A stretch of 24,185 bases of DNA, taken from JAPUME01 sp964605715 (GTDB lineage Bacteria > Acidobacteriota > Terriglobia > UBA7540 > JAPUME01). Each line of letters begins with the position of its first letter. Position 1 is the first letter of the stretch. The position numbers and the translations under genes were made by a program. The stretch lies in contig CAZSDV010000033.1 of NCBI GenBank assembly GCA_964605715.1, positions 1 to 24,185 of the forward strand. The letters run 5' to 3'. The notes beneath the pieces were generated by a model. It did not search any database. It was given only the letters and a program-made list of their open reading frames with translations, and was not told the origin of the DNA. Positions 1-8,023 of this stretch are shown piece by piece.

Positions 1-1196
1 GAACCGCCTTCGCGGACAAAAACAGCACGATGCCCAAAGCCTTTTTTAAGGGCCTTCTTGGCAGCCTGAAAGAAGGGGTGAGTGTATGGGGCAACCCAGG
101 GTTTGCCTAGGCTGTGGACGCGGAAATTGAGTTTTACTGTATTGGGAGTGAGCTTTTTCAGATGCCGTTCGAGGATCTGGGAAATCTTTTCCGGATTCTG
201 GTTTGGGACCAGGCGGCAACTGATTTTGGCGTGTGCTTTTGCAGGAAGAACAGTCTTGGCGCCTTCCCCAGTGTAACCACCCCACAGGCCGTTAACCTCG
301 AGTGTTGGCCGCGCCCAGAGCCGCTCCGGAGTTGAATACCCCACTTCTCCCGAAGGACGGGTGGCACCTGTGGTTAGGAGAAAATTTTTTATGCTAAAGG
401 GTAGTTTTCCTAGGGCTGCTCGTTCATTTTTCTTGACCGTAAGAACGTCCTTGTAAAATCCGGGTACCGCAACTCGACCTCTTGTATTATGCAACTTGGC
501 AATGATTTCAGAAAGTATGGTCAAGGGATTTGCTACGGCTCCACCGAACGAGCCAGAGTGAAGGTCTTGCTTGGCAGCAGTTATTTCTACCTCAAAGTAG
601 GCCAACCCTCTCAAGCCATAACAGATTGAAGGTATATTGCGGTCAAGCATGGGAGAGTCGGAAATGACCAGCGTGTCAGCTCGAAGTAACTCTTTATGTC
701 TTTCGAGGATCTCCGAGAAATGAGGGCTCCCAATTTCCTCTTCTCCTTCTACGATAAACTTGACGTTAACAGGTAACCGCTTGCCATTTTTCAGAAAACT
801 CTCAACGGCCATCAGGTGGAGGTAGTGTTGGCCTTTGTTGTCGACAGTCCCACGGCCGTAAAGTTGCCCTCCTCGGACCTTAGGTTCGAAGGGAGGAGAG
901 TCCCAAAGCTCAAGAGGCTCAGGTGGTTGAACGTCGTAGTGGCCGTACACGAGTACCGTGGGTTTTCCTGGGGCGTGGATCCAATCACCATAGATGGATG
1001 CGTGCCCAGATGTTGGAAGAATCTTCACATTTTCTAGTCCCGCTTTCTTCATCCGCTTGACCAAAAATTGACAGGTCCTCTTCATATCTTTGGCGGCTTC
1101 AATTTTAGTACTAACGCTTGGAATCTTTACGTATTCAACAAGCTCATTCACGTAACGTTGTTTGTTAGCCTTAATATAGGCAAGTACGCGATCCAT
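1..1196 (-). CDS. M20-family metallopeptidase (dipeptidase-like), 3' end cut by window
   Basis: Zinc-dependent amidohydrolase of the M20 family, most like the dipeptidase branch (CNDP/PepV/DapE relatives) that cleaves dipeptides in the cytoplasm. About 398 codons lie in the window and the C-terminal part runs off the left edge. I read it by translating the reverse strand from the ATG at 1196. It shows the metal motif YGHYDVQP (His86, Asp88), GRGTVDNKG (bridging Asp119) and EGEEEIGSP (residues 150-157, general base and metal Glu). A dimerisation-type lid insert follows, with a conserved stretch DLHSGSFGG. A GGGGAG-type ribosome site sits just upstream of the ATG. The gene stands alone, divergent from ruvX. 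The exact substrate cannot be told from sequence. Confidence 0.88.
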   Translation of the reverse strand, partial: MDRVLAYIKANKQRYVNELVEYVKIPSVSTKIEAAKDMKRTCQFLVKRMKKAGLENVKILPTSGHASIYGDWIHAPGKPTVLVYGHYDVQPPEPLELWDSPPFEPKVRGGQLYGRGTVDNKGQHYLHLMAVESFLKNGKRLPVNVKFIVEGEEEIGSPHFSEILERHKELLRADTLVISDSPMLDRNIPSICYGLRGLAYFEVEITAAKQDLHSGSFGGAVANPLTILSEIIAKLHNTRGRVAVPGFYKDVLTVKKNERAALGKLPFSIKNFLLTTGATRPSGEVGYSTPERLWARPTLEVNGLWGGYTGEGAKTVLPAKAHAKISCRLVPNQNPEKISQILERHLKKLTPNTVKLNFRVHSLGKPWVAPYTHPFFQAAKKALKKGFGHRAVFVREGG

Positions 1197-1344
1197 GGTA
1201 ACTCTCCCCTCTGTGTCTTATGGAAGACCTTACGTTACCGAAACGTTAAACTTCCTGCAAGTAAACTTCGCAAAATATGAATTTTCACCTTATTGTCCCA
1301 CCATCACAAACCTTTAACACTTTGCTCATCTGTGCAAACCTGCT

Positions 1345-1374
1345 TTGGGTAGCTTGGCATCAATGGTGTAAAAT
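1345..1374 (+). promoter_or_regulatory. possible promoter for ruvX-mltG
   Basis: In the 271-base gap between two divergent genes, TTGGGT (1345-1350) and TAAAAT (1369-1374) are 18 bases apart, about 95 bases upstream of the ruvX start. A second -35-like TTGGCA lies at 1354-1359. This is weak consensus-only evidence. Confidence 0.25.
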
Positions 1375-1467
1375 AATAGCCTCCAGATTCCTAATAGGCA
1401 CTCAGTGCAAAGGTCGATTTCAAGGGTGGGTGTCTTTGGGTAGCTCGTGTCAAGGTAGAGGTAGACT

Positions 1468-1923
1468 GTGCGTGTATTGGCGATTGATTATGGGGTTAGA
1501 CGGATGGGTTTGGCGGTGAGCGACCCACTGGGAGTAACCGCGCAGGGATTGGTGACACTTGAGCATTCGACGAGTGAAGGTGACCTGAAAAAGTTAAGCC
1601 GGTTGGTGATGGAACACGAGGTGTCACGGGTAATCGTCGGCAATCCCATGCATATGAATGGATCAGAAACCGCCATGTCAAAGAAAGCTGTCCAGTTTGC
1701 CAGCCGTCTGCGGGATCGACTTACCTGCCCTGTTGAGCTCTGGGATGAGAGGCTCAGCACGGCTCAAGCTGAGGTTGTTCTTCGCGAAATGAATGTGAAG
1801 CGTTCGACACGGAGAAAAAGTATTGACCGCATGGCAGCGACACTTTTACTCCAGAGCTATTTAGATTTCCGCTCCACCCATACTGGACAAGAGGAGAGCT
1901 ATTTTCCAGGAGGGAGTTCTTGA
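1468..1923 (+). CDS. ruvX: Holliday junction resolvase-like protein / pre-16S rRNA nuclease
   Basis: YqgF/RuvX family, an RNase H-fold nuclease linked in E. coli to 16S rRNA 5'-end maturation and originally proposed as a Holliday junction resolvase. The 151-residue length is normal. Visible motifs are AIDYG (Asp7) at the N-terminus, IVGNPMHMNGSE (residues 56-67), DERLST (93-98) and IDRMAATLLLQSYL (Asp120), which together form the acidic active site. The usual GLP is GNP here. The start is a GTG that places AIDYG at the expected distance from the N-terminus. The TGA stop overlaps the TTG start of mltG by four bases, so the two genes are probably translationally coupled. A ruvX-mltG pairing is common in bacteria. 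Confidence 0.93.
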   Translation: MRVLAIDYGVRRMGLAVSDPLGVTAQGLVTLEHSTSEGDLKKLSRLVMEHEVSRVIVGNPMHMNGSETAMSKKAVQFASRLRDRLTCPVELWDERLSTAQAEVVLREMNVKRSTRRKSIDRMAATLLLQSYLDFRSTHTGQEESYFPGGSS

Positions 1924-2939
1924 AGCGGCGACTGTGCTTATACGGTGTATTGGTTACACTGCTGATTGCTGGGTGGGTGATGTGGGAGCTTATGTCTCCT
2001 TATCAAGGTTATCATGGCCGCGTCATCGTGGAGATCCAATCTCGAACGAAGGTTAAGGTAATTGCTAGCCAGCTACGTAACGAAGGTGTGCTGGCTTTTA
2101 GACGTCCCTTCTTGGCCTTGTATTCAGTGCTGCGACCCTGGAATGGAATTAAAGCAGGGGAATACGAATTCAAGGACCCTTTGCGACCTTGGGACGTTTA
2201 CTGGAAGCTGATTACCGGGGACGTCTATTGGTTTCCAGTTACTATACCAGAGGGGATGGATATTTTTGACGTAGCCAAGGCCGTCTCGAGCCAGCTACCG
2301 ATTACAGAGGAGGAATTCCTTGAAGTTGCAAATGACCCCTCACTAATAAAAGATCTAGATTCCGAGGCAGTTTCTCTTGAGGGTTACCTTTTCCCTGATA
2401 CCTACCGCGTATCTAGCAAGTCGACCGCCAGGTCCCTGGCTAAAGCCATGACCGATCGGTTCCGACAGATCCTTAAAAGCGGAATCACGAAAAAGCTGGA
2501 TGCCATAGACATGAGCCTTCGTGAAACCTTGACTCTGGCCTCCTTGGTCGAGAAAGAAACGGGTAAAAGAGAGGAGCGACCTGTGATTGCAGGAGTTTTC
2601 TGGAACCGCCTGCGCCGCCGTGTACTGCTCCAATGCGACCCTACGGTTATTTATGCAGCACGGTTGAGCGGCCGCTATAAAGGAGGAGGGATTATTCGCC
2701 AGAGTGACCTAGCGTATGATTCCCCGTATAATACCTATCGGTATTTGGGTTTGCCGCCTGGTCCAATCGCAAATCCTGGTCTGGAGTCTATCCAGGCTGT
2801 GCTAAACCCCGCCGACGTAAAATACCTTTACTTTGTGAGTGACAATCAAGGAGGGCATATTTTTTCCCGCACGCTAGCTGAACATCGCCAAGCTGTAAGG
2901 CGGTATCGTCAAGGTCGAGTGGCGCGGGTGTCAAGATAG
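1920..2939 (+). CDS. mltG: endolytic murein transglycosylase MltG
   Basis: Membrane-anchored lytic transglycosylase (YceG family) thought to cut nascent glycan strands and so end peptidoglycan polymerisation. The protein has 339 residues. One N-terminal membrane segment (about 6-24) is followed by a LysM-like subdomain (about 33-110) and the catalytic domain. Family motifs are EGYLFPDTY (154-162), ASLVEKET with the catalytic Glu211, LQCDPTVIYA (237-246) and the C-terminal GLPPGPIANPG and YFVSDNQGGHIFS. The start is TTG at 1920, preceded by a strong AGGAGGG site and overlapping the ruvX stop. No lipobox is present, so it is an integral anchor rather than a lipoprotein. Confidence 0.95.
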   Translation: MKRRLCLYGVLVTLLIAGWVMWELMSPYQGYHGRVIVEIQSRTKVKVIASQLRNEGVLAFRRPFLALYSVLRPWNGIKAGEYEFKDPLRPWDVYWKLITGDVYWFPVTIPEGMDIFDVAKAVSSQLPITEEEFLEVANDPSLIKDLDSEAVSLEGYLFPDTYRVSSKSTARSLAKAMTDRFRQILKSGITKKLDAIDMSLRETLTLASLVEKETGKREERPVIAGVFWNRLRRRVLLQCDPTVIYAARLSGRYKGGGIIRQSDLAYDSPYNTYRYLGLPPGPIANPGLESIQAVLNPADVKYLYFVSDNQGGHIFSRTLAEHRQAVRRYRQGRVARVSR

Positions 2940-2978
2940 TGTTCGAGTAGAATTTTACTAAGGAGGTTTCTATTTCGA

Positions 2979-3524
2979 GTGCCAGCAAAAAAGAGTAAGA
3001 AGGAATCGATTCTGGAGTTTGCCGCTGCGCAAGAGGGGAAGCCCTTTGGTAGAGGAGAAATCAGGAAAATTCAGGCTTACCTGCGCAAGCAACTGGGACC
3101 TTCGGGTAAAATTTCCGAATCCTACATTGCCCAGGTGCTAGTTGATGCGGGGGGCGTGATTAACTACCCAAACCCTTTTGTTTCTCCTCCAACAGAAGAA
3201 CCCTATGGATCAAAGCTCGAAGGTGCACTCCGCTTTGAAAACCTCCGGGTAACAGAGAAGTCGATTGATCGGCTGCAGAATCTCTATGCTGAATATCTAG
3301 ATGCGCAGGACAGGCGGGGCACCGTATTGATTCGCCAATTGATTTCGAAGGGAAGGAAGCGCGCCCTCATCCTAGCCGCAAGCTCCCGAGTAGCTCCCAA
3401 AAAAAGACGAGAAAAAGCAGAGATCGCCCGCTGGTTTGGAGTTTGGCTCGATACACCAGATCTTTTCTTCGATTGGCTGGAAATTCGGAAAGCATCTAAG
3501 GAATACAGGCAACAGTTTCTCTAA
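2979..3524 (+). CDS. conserved-looking protein of unknown function (181 aa)
   Basis: I do not recognise this family. The ORF has a GTG start with a full AGGAGG ribosome site at 2961-2966 (spacing a little long) and lies 39 bases after mltG, in the same direction, so it is probably a real gene cotranscribed with mltG. The N-terminus is Lys-rich (AKKSKKES). Residues about 10-60 look helical and resemble a small winged-helix or DNA-binding fold (helix-rich, GEIRKIQAYLRKQLGP), while the middle and C-terminus are charged and aromatic-rich (WFGVWLDTPDLFFDWLEIR). No signal peptide or membrane segment is visible, so it is presumably cytoplasmic. The DNA-binding idea is only an impression. Confidence 0.75.
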   Translation: MPAKKSKKESILEFAAAQEGKPFGRGEIRKIQAYLRKQLGPSGKISESYIAQVLVDAGGVINYPNPFVSPPTEEPYGSKLEGALRFENLRVTEKSIDRLQNLYAEYLDAQDRRGTVLIRQLISKGRKRALILAASSRVAPKKRREKAEIARWFGVWLDTPDLFFDWLEIRKASKEYRQQFL

Positions 3525-3597
3525 GCTTCTAGATAAGGATAAAGCTTGGGTTGCCATCCTTTAGCGAACTGTTCTTTCCTAGATTGGTTTTGTATAT

Positions 3598-4329
3598 ATG
3601 GTAAATAACCCGGTACATCAGAAATTGCCGTCAAGATTAATAGTCGCACTGGATCTACCTCTTGCGCAGGCAGGGGTTGAGCTCGCTGAAAAGCTTCATG
3701 GCCATGTGGGCATGTTTAAGGTTGGCCTGGAATCCTACACTGCGGAAGGCCCCGTATTAGTTCGCTATCTATTAGCACAAGGAGAGCGTATTTTCCTTGA
3801 TCTTAAATTTCACGACATTCCGAATACGGTTGCTGGAGCGGCCCGCGAAGCGACACTTAAGGGTGTAAGTATGTTCAGTGTGCACGCTGCAGGGGGTTCT
3901 GCCATGATTAAAGCTGCCGTAGAAGCTTCCCGGGACGCTAGTACACAAATTGCTGAGCCCCGCCCCCTGATTCTTGCTGTTACCGTACTGACAAGCCTTG
4001 ACGAAAATGCAATACGTGAGGTTGGCTGGTTGGAGAAACCCAAGGAAGTGGTTTTGAGGCTCGCAAAAATGGCACAGAGGGCTGGGGCTGATGGTGTTGT
4101 TGCTTCGCCAGATGAAGTTCGTTCTATTCGCAGTGCTTGTGGAGAGAATTTTGTCATTGTTACCCCTGGAATCCGTCCCAAGGGTTTTGCACTCGGAGAC
4201 CAGTCTCGCATTGCTACTCCGAAAGCTGCTTTGAGTGCCGGTGCGGATTACCTGGTGGTGGGTCGTCCAATTACCTCCGCACCTGACCCCGTCCATGCTG
4301 CTGGAGCGATCCTCGCTGAAATTGACTGA
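3598..4329 (+). CDS. pyrF: orotidine 5'-phosphate decarboxylase
   Basis: Last step of de novo UMP synthesis, decarboxylating OMP to UMP in the cytoplasm. The 243-residue length is typical of the short bacterial form. Motifs: IVALDL (Asp19), FKVGLE (Lys41), the catalytic DLKFHDIPNT (Asp68, Lys70, Asp73), TPGIRP as phosphate gripper and VVGRPIT near the C-terminus. The start is ATG at 3598; no clear Shine-Dalgarno precedes it (upstream TTTTGTATAT). It sits 73 bases after the unknown 181-residue gene on the same strand and converges on pyrC, so three pyr genes lie side by side without forming a single operon. Confidence 0.96.
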   Translation: MVNNPVHQKLPSRLIVALDLPLAQAGVELAEKLHGHVGMFKVGLESYTAEGPVLVRYLLAQGERIFLDLKFHDIPNTVAGAAREATLKGVSMFSVHAAGGSAMIKAAVEASRDASTQIAEPRPLILAVTVLTSLDENAIREVGWLEKPKEVVLRLAKMAQRAGADGVVASPDEVRSIRSACGENFVIVTPGIRPKGFALGDQSRIATPKAALSAGADYLVVGRPITSAPDPVHAAGAILAEID

Positions 4330-4402
4330 CTCTTGAAAGCATCCTTTTATTCAGATTTCTCAATTAATTCAACAGCAAAAGGAAGGTAAAACCGGAGATT
4401 TT

Positions 4403-5692
4403 TCAGAGTCGTTGGTAGACAATCTTCCCAGCCACTAGGGTAGCTGTTATAGCACCTCGTAACTTCCAACCATCGAAGGGTGAGTTGTGACTCTTAGATT
4501 CGCCGGTAGTAGCGTGATACGTCCATTCACGTTCAGGATCAAATATTGTCAGGTCTGCGATTCCACCCTGTCGGACATGGCCGAGTGGCTGACGAATTAT
4601 CTCTGCTGGGTTACTGCTCATTAGTTCTATCATGCGAGCGAGGGTAATTTTTCTTGGGTGGACAAGGTGAGTTAACGTGAGGGCAACCGCGGTCTCAAGC
4701 CCCGTGATACCGAAGGGGGCACGGTTAAACTCCACTTGTTTTAAATCGTCCGAGTGCGGCGCATGGTCAGTGGCGATAGCATCGATGGTTCCGTCAGAAA
4801 GAGCTGCTTGGATGGCCTGAACATCCTTCTCGGTCCTCAGCGGTGGGTTCATTTTGGCCTTGGTGTCATATTTTCCAAGAGCTACTTCGGTTAAGAGGAA
4901 GTGGTGTGGCGTTACTTCGCAAGTGATGCGCCTCGCCTTGGTTTGACGCGATTTAGCAAGGCGCACTAACTCGACCGAGCCATTTGTCGAGAGATGAGCA
5001 AGGTGGAGCCGGCCTCCGGTCTGTTCGGCGACGATTATGTCGCGAGCTACAGTTACATCTTCCGCGTCGGCAGGAATGCCCGATAGCCCCAACCGTGCTG
5101 CTGTACCACCTTCATTTACTACCCCACCCGCACTCAGACTAAGATCTTCACAGTGGTCAATAATAGGAATATCTAGCCGACTGGCATAATCCAAAGCACG
5201 GCGTAGCAGTCCAGCAGTCGCAATCGGAAGGCCGTCATCTGAAAAACCAACTGCCCCAGCTTTTACGAGGGCAGCGAATTCAGTAAGTTTTTTTCCATTG
5301 CTGTTTGGTGAAACGGCGGCTATGGGTAGTACCCGTGCCAAGCCTAGTTTTTCTCCACGCTCGACCAGCGTACGTGTAAGTATCGGGGAGTCGTTCACGG
5401 GCCGCGTGTTAGGCATGGGGCAAACAGCAGTAAAACCTCCGGCCACGGCAGCCTTGAGACCCGTTTCAATAGTCTCCGAAGCCTCACCGCCTGGTTCCCT
5501 CAGATGAATATGGATATCTACAAAGCCAGGTGCAACAATTTGCCCCTTTGCGTCGAGAGTTGTATCTGTGGAGCCTTTTAAATTAGGCCCGATTTCAGCG
5601 ATAGTATTGTTTTCGATGCGGAGGTCAAGCTTTGCATCCAGCTTGTCGGCGGGAGACAGGAGATGCCCACCATGTATGAGCATACTAGCCAT
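4403..5692 (-). CDS. pyrC: dihydroorotase (class I)
   Basis: Zinc amidohydrolase that cyclises carbamoyl-aspartate to dihydroorotate, the third step of pyrimidine synthesis. The 429-residue length and motifs point to the class I (Aquifex/Bacillus-type) enzyme: APGFVDIHIHLREPG (His61, His63), VGFSDDG (Asp152), DHCED (His180), LAHLST (His233), TPHHFLL and IATDHAPH (Asp309). Class I enzymes often form a complex with aspartate carbamoyltransferase, and here the gene overlaps the 3' end of pyrB by eight bases, consistent with coupled production. The ATG at 5692 is the only start that keeps the N-terminal beta strands. All metal ligands that I can place are present. Confidence 0.96.
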   Translation of the reverse strand: MASMLIHGGHLLSPADKLDAKLDLRIENNTIAEIGPNLKGSTDTTLDAKGQIVAPGFVDIHIHLREPGGEASETIETGLKAAVAGGFTAVCPMPNTRPVNDSPILTRTLVERGEKLGLARVLPIAAVSPNSNGKKLTEFAALVKAGAVGFSDDGLPIATAGLLRRALDYASRLDIPIIDHCEDLSLSAGGVVNEGGTAARLGLSGIPADAEDVTVARDIIVAEQTGGRLHLAHLSTNGSVELVRLAKSRQTKARRITCEVTPHHFLLTEVALGKYDTKAKMNPPLRTEKDVQAIQAALSDGTIDAIATDHAPHSDDLKQVEFNRAPFGITGLETAVALTLTHLVHPRKITLARMIELMSSNPAEIIRQPLGHVRQGGIADLTIFDPEREWTYHATTGESKSHNSPFDGWKLRGAITATLVAGKIVYQRL

Positions 5693-6617
5693 CCTTGCCT
5701 CCTAATAACAGATTGAGCACCGCCATGCGGACGGCTACCCCATTTGAAACCTGGGAGAGAATTCGCGATTGTGGCCCGTCCGCTACCTCGCTTGTCATTT
5801 CTGCACCCCGATTAAGTGGTCCTGGATGCAGGACGATGCAATCAGGTTTGGCGCGGCGGAGCCTTTCGGTTGTCAGTCGATATTCAAGTGAGTAATCTGC
5901 AACGGAAGGAATCAGTGCTTCCTCCTGCCTTTCTTTCTGGAGGCGAAGCCCCATTACCACATCTGCATCTTCTAGCGCTTCACTGAGATGAGTGGTGGTA
6001 GTTACCTGTGGGGCAATAGATTCTAAGTTTTGCGAGAGAAGTGTTGCTGGTCCACACAGAACCACCTCTGATCCAAATTTTGAAAGGAGGAAGCCGTTCG
6101 AGCGTGCTACGCGACTATGCAGAATATCCCCGACCAGTACGATCTTTAACCCGTCAAGACGTTTGCGGTAGTCAAGAATGGTTAGCGCGTCAAGTAGGGC
6201 TTGGGTTGGGTGTTCATGGCTACCATCTCCGGCATTAATCACGGAGGCACGAACGACTTTCGCTGCCGTGTGTGGGGCACCCGATTGAGCATGTCGGATT
6301 ATCAGTCCGTCTGGGCTCATCGCATCCAGATTAATAACCGTATCACGCAGGGTTTCTCCCTTTACGATACTGCTGAGCTCTGTTGAGACGTTCATGACCT
6401 CAGCCCCTAGGCGTACAGCTGCAATTTCAAAGGACATAAGCGTGCGGGTTGAGGCTTCAAAGAAAGCCGTCACCACAATCTTTCCTGCCAGCGATTTATT
6501 TCTCAGAGGCGGGGAGCCGGAGACTGATCGAAACTTCTGAGCGGTGGAAAGAATAAGCTCGATTTGGTCTCGGCCAAGCGACTCGATGTCCAGTAGGTGT
6601 TTCACGCCCAGCCGCAT
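5685..6617 (-). CDS. pyrB: aspartate carbamoyltransferase catalytic subunit
   Basis: Transfers the carbamoyl group from carbamoyl phosphate to aspartate, the committed step of pyrimidine synthesis. The 310-residue length fits the catalytic chain. Motifs: EASTRT (55-59 region, carbamoyl-phosphate site), VKGET (80s loop Lys), HPTQ (136-139), GDILHSRVARSN and HPGPLNRG (264-271). Residue 60 is Leu where the family nearly always has Arg after STRT (see findings). A clear AGGAG site at 6623-6627 precedes the ATG. No regulatory-chain gene (pyrI) is adjacent. It is the first gene of a pyrB-pyrC operon and has its own promoter candidates upstream. Confidence 0.96.
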   Translation of the reverse strand: MRLGVKHLLDIESLGRDQIELILSTAQKFRSVSGSPPLRNKSLAGKIVVTAFFEASTRTLMSFEIAAVRLGAEVMNVSTELSSIVKGETLRDTVINLDAMSPDGLIIRHAQSGAPHTAAKVVRASVINAGDGSHEHPTQALLDALTILDYRKRLDGLKIVLVGDILHSRVARSNGFLLSKFGSEVVLCGPATLLSQNLESIAPQVTTTTHLSEALEDADVVMGLRLQKERQEEALIPSVADYSLEYRLTTERLRRAKPDCIVLHPGPLNRGAEMTSEVADGPQSRILSQVSNGVAVRMAVLNLLLGGKDG

Positions 6618-6676
6618 CTAATCTCCTGGATTATTTTTGCAGTCACCACAACTCCTCTATGGGGGAACCATTTGTA

Positions 6677-6685
6677 AGTATAGCA
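6677..6685 (-). promoter_or_regulatory. extended -10 promoter element upstream of pyrB
   Basis: On the minus strand the sequence TGCTATACT is an extended -10 box (TGn plus TATACT, hexamer 6677-6682) that would start transcription near 6670, giving a leader of about 50 bases before pyrB. No good -35 is visible, which is acceptable for extended -10 promoters. The short leader leaves little room for a PyrR-type attenuator. Confidence 0.4.
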
Positions 6686-6835
6686 TTCTAGGACCATTTC
6701 AGAGAAGAGTGTGTCGGAGAAGTGATCCTTGTTTAATTTTGCGTGTTTCTGAGCTTTTCTCGTGATTAGCTTCTAGGGTGTGTAGTAATAATCTAGCGCA
6801 TTTTTTCTGTCCAGTAAGCCTAGTGTTTTTTAGGT

Positions 6836-6852
6836 TATATAAGTTTTATATA
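6836..6852. repeat. perfect AT-only inverted repeat between rnhB and pyrB
   Basis: TATATAA, GTT, TTATATA: a 7-base perfect dyad with a 3-base centre, about 30 bases past the rnhB stop. It is too AT-rich to be a convincing intrinsic terminator stem. It may simply be part of the AT-rich promoter zone, or an operator. The rest of 6618-6881 holds the promoter candidates listed and no gene. Confidence 0.4.
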
Positions 6853-6874
6853 TCCTTTGTTCTTACCTTCCCAA
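6845..6874 (-). promoter_or_regulatory. possible distal pyrB promoter
   Basis: On the minus strand TTGGGA (6869-6874) and TATAAA (6845-6850) are 18 bases apart, directly after the rnhB stop. It would give a leader of about 220 bases for pyrB. The -10 falls inside the AT-rich inverted repeat at 6836-6852. Consensus match only. Confidence 0.3.
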
Positions 6875-6881
6875 CCGGAGT

Positions 6882-7559
6882 TCATTCATTGGGTGGAGCT
6901 AAAGATGACATTTGGTAGGTAGCGCACTCTGCCACAGGCCGGAAACTTTTCCGATGCTCTGGACAGGGGCCTAGTTTCTTTAAAGCTGCCATATGGTGAC
7001 GGGTGCCGTAACCTTTATTCTTGGCGATCTCGTAACCTGGGAACCTCTTGTCTAGCTGGCGCATGTGAGCGTCGCGAGCTACCTTGGCGATAATGGATGC
7101 TGCGGCGATGGTAACCGAACGAGCATCTCCGTGAATTAGGGCGTAGTGAGGAACCATGAAGCCGGGAAGCGGCATGGCATCAGTCAGGAGGAAGCCAGGG
7201 CGAGGGGAGAGCTCTCGAACAGCTTCCATCATAGCTCGTTGAGAGGCTCGGTAGACATTAATCCGGTCTACCTCACGAGCTTCAATGAAAGCAACACTGT
7301 AAGCGACTGCCTGGCGCCGAATTTCCACATCCAGGTATTCACGTTCAGCGGTGGCGATTTTTTTTGAATCATTGATTCCAGAAATTGGCCGGGTGGGATC
7401 AAGGATAACGGCAGCAGCTACTAGGGGTCCTATTAGGGCTCCACGGCCAGCCTCATCACAGCCGGCAATATGAGACCATCCACGCCCTCTTAGGTAGTTT
7501 TCCAGGCGGGCTGTACATCGGCGTTGTTTTGGGGAGACGAGGCGCGGCATCTTGTCCAC
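6882..7559 (-). CDS. rnhB: ribonuclease HII
   Basis: Cuts the RNA strand of RNA:DNA hybrids and removes misincorporated ribonucleotides in the cytoplasm. The 225-residue frame shows all family motifs: CDEAGRG (Asp35, Glu36), INDSKK, LLTDAMP (Asp127), ASIIAKVARD (Asp163) and NKGYGTRHH. The start is either GTG at 7559 or ATG at 7550; neither has a strong ribosome site, and a TAA lies in frame just upstream. It is the last gene of the ffh-rplS operon, 58 bases after rplS, a position (rplS-rnhB) common in many bacteria. No clear intrinsic terminator follows it. Confidence 0.95.
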   Translation of the reverse strand: MDKMPRLVSPKQRRCTARLENYLRGRGWSHIAGCDEAGRGALIGPLVAAAVILDPTRPISGINDSKKIATAEREYLDVEIRRQAVAYSVAFIEAREVDRINVYRASQRAMMEAVRELSPRPGFLLTDAMPLPGFMVPHYALIHGDARSVTIAAASIIAKVARDAHMRQLDKRFPGYEIAKNKGYGTRHHMAALKKLGPCPEHRKSFRPVAECATYQMSSLAPPNE

Positions 7560-7617
7560 TTCAGCCGGAGCTTAGACCCGTTTAGATTTTCCGTCATCCT
7601 CAGGGTTGAGGTGGGCC

Positions 7618-7989
7618 TTACTTGCTTTTCTTTTCTCGTTTTGTGAGTTTTAAGCGGGCTGCTTTACCTCGTAATTTGCGAAGATAATAGAGTTTAGCCC
7701 TTCTTACGCGGCTAGAGCTCACCACTTCAATGCTATGAATTACGGGCGAGTGGAGAGGAAATATCCTCTCCACACCCCGGCTGAAGGATGTTTTGCGCAC
7801 GGTGAAGGAGGCACGAGTACCTCCACCTCGCCGGGCAATCACGGTTCCCTCAAATGCCTGCAGCCGTTCTTTGTCCCCTTCTTTAATCTTGACACGCACC
7901 CGCACCGTATCTCCGGGGTTAAAGGTGGGAAGGTCACTTTTTAGATATTCTTTTTCAAGTTTTTCAACGCCATTCATTGGGCTATTCAC
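7618..7989 (-). CDS. rplS: 50S ribosomal protein L19
   Basis: Ribosomal protein at the 30S-50S interface. The 123-residue product shows the L19 signature: FNPGDTVRVRVKIKEG, QAFEGTVIARRGGG, SFTVRKTSFSRGVER and the C-terminal RVRRAKLYYLRKLRGKAAR. The start is GTG at 7989 with an AAAGGA site immediately upstream; a later in-frame ATG at codon 5 is possible. It lies 34 bases after trmD in the conserved rpsP-rimM-trmD-rplS order. The basic tail ends in KKSK. Confidence 0.97.
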   Translation of the reverse strand: MNSPMNGVEKLEKEYLKSDLPTFNPGDTVRVRVKIKEGDKERLQAFEGTVIARRGGGTRASFTVRKTSFSRGVERIFPLHSPVIHSIEVVSSSRVRRAKLYYLRKLRGKAARLKLTKREKKSK

Positions 7990-8023
7990 TTTTCCTTTCT
8001 AGATAATTTCCATGGAGCAAGCT

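Noticed and set aside
1232..1248. ACGTTA repeated with an 11-base period upstream of the M20 gene
   Set aside because: Two short copies are easily chance; no link to a known operator.
3772..4296. 174-codon minus-strand frame inside pyrF
   Set aside because: It is antisense to a complete pyrF with all catalytic residues; its translation is Asn/Ser-rich without motifs.
4328..4410. Imperfect GACTCT...GAGTC inverted repeat between convergent pyrF and pyrC
   Set aside because: The arms are 60 bases apart with a bulge and no compact stem with U-run, so it is not a credible bidirectional terminator.
6618..6680. Possible leader peptide frame running from near 6705 into pyrB
   Set aside because: It starts upstream of the best promoter's start point, has no ribosome site and simply overlaps the pyrB start in another frame.
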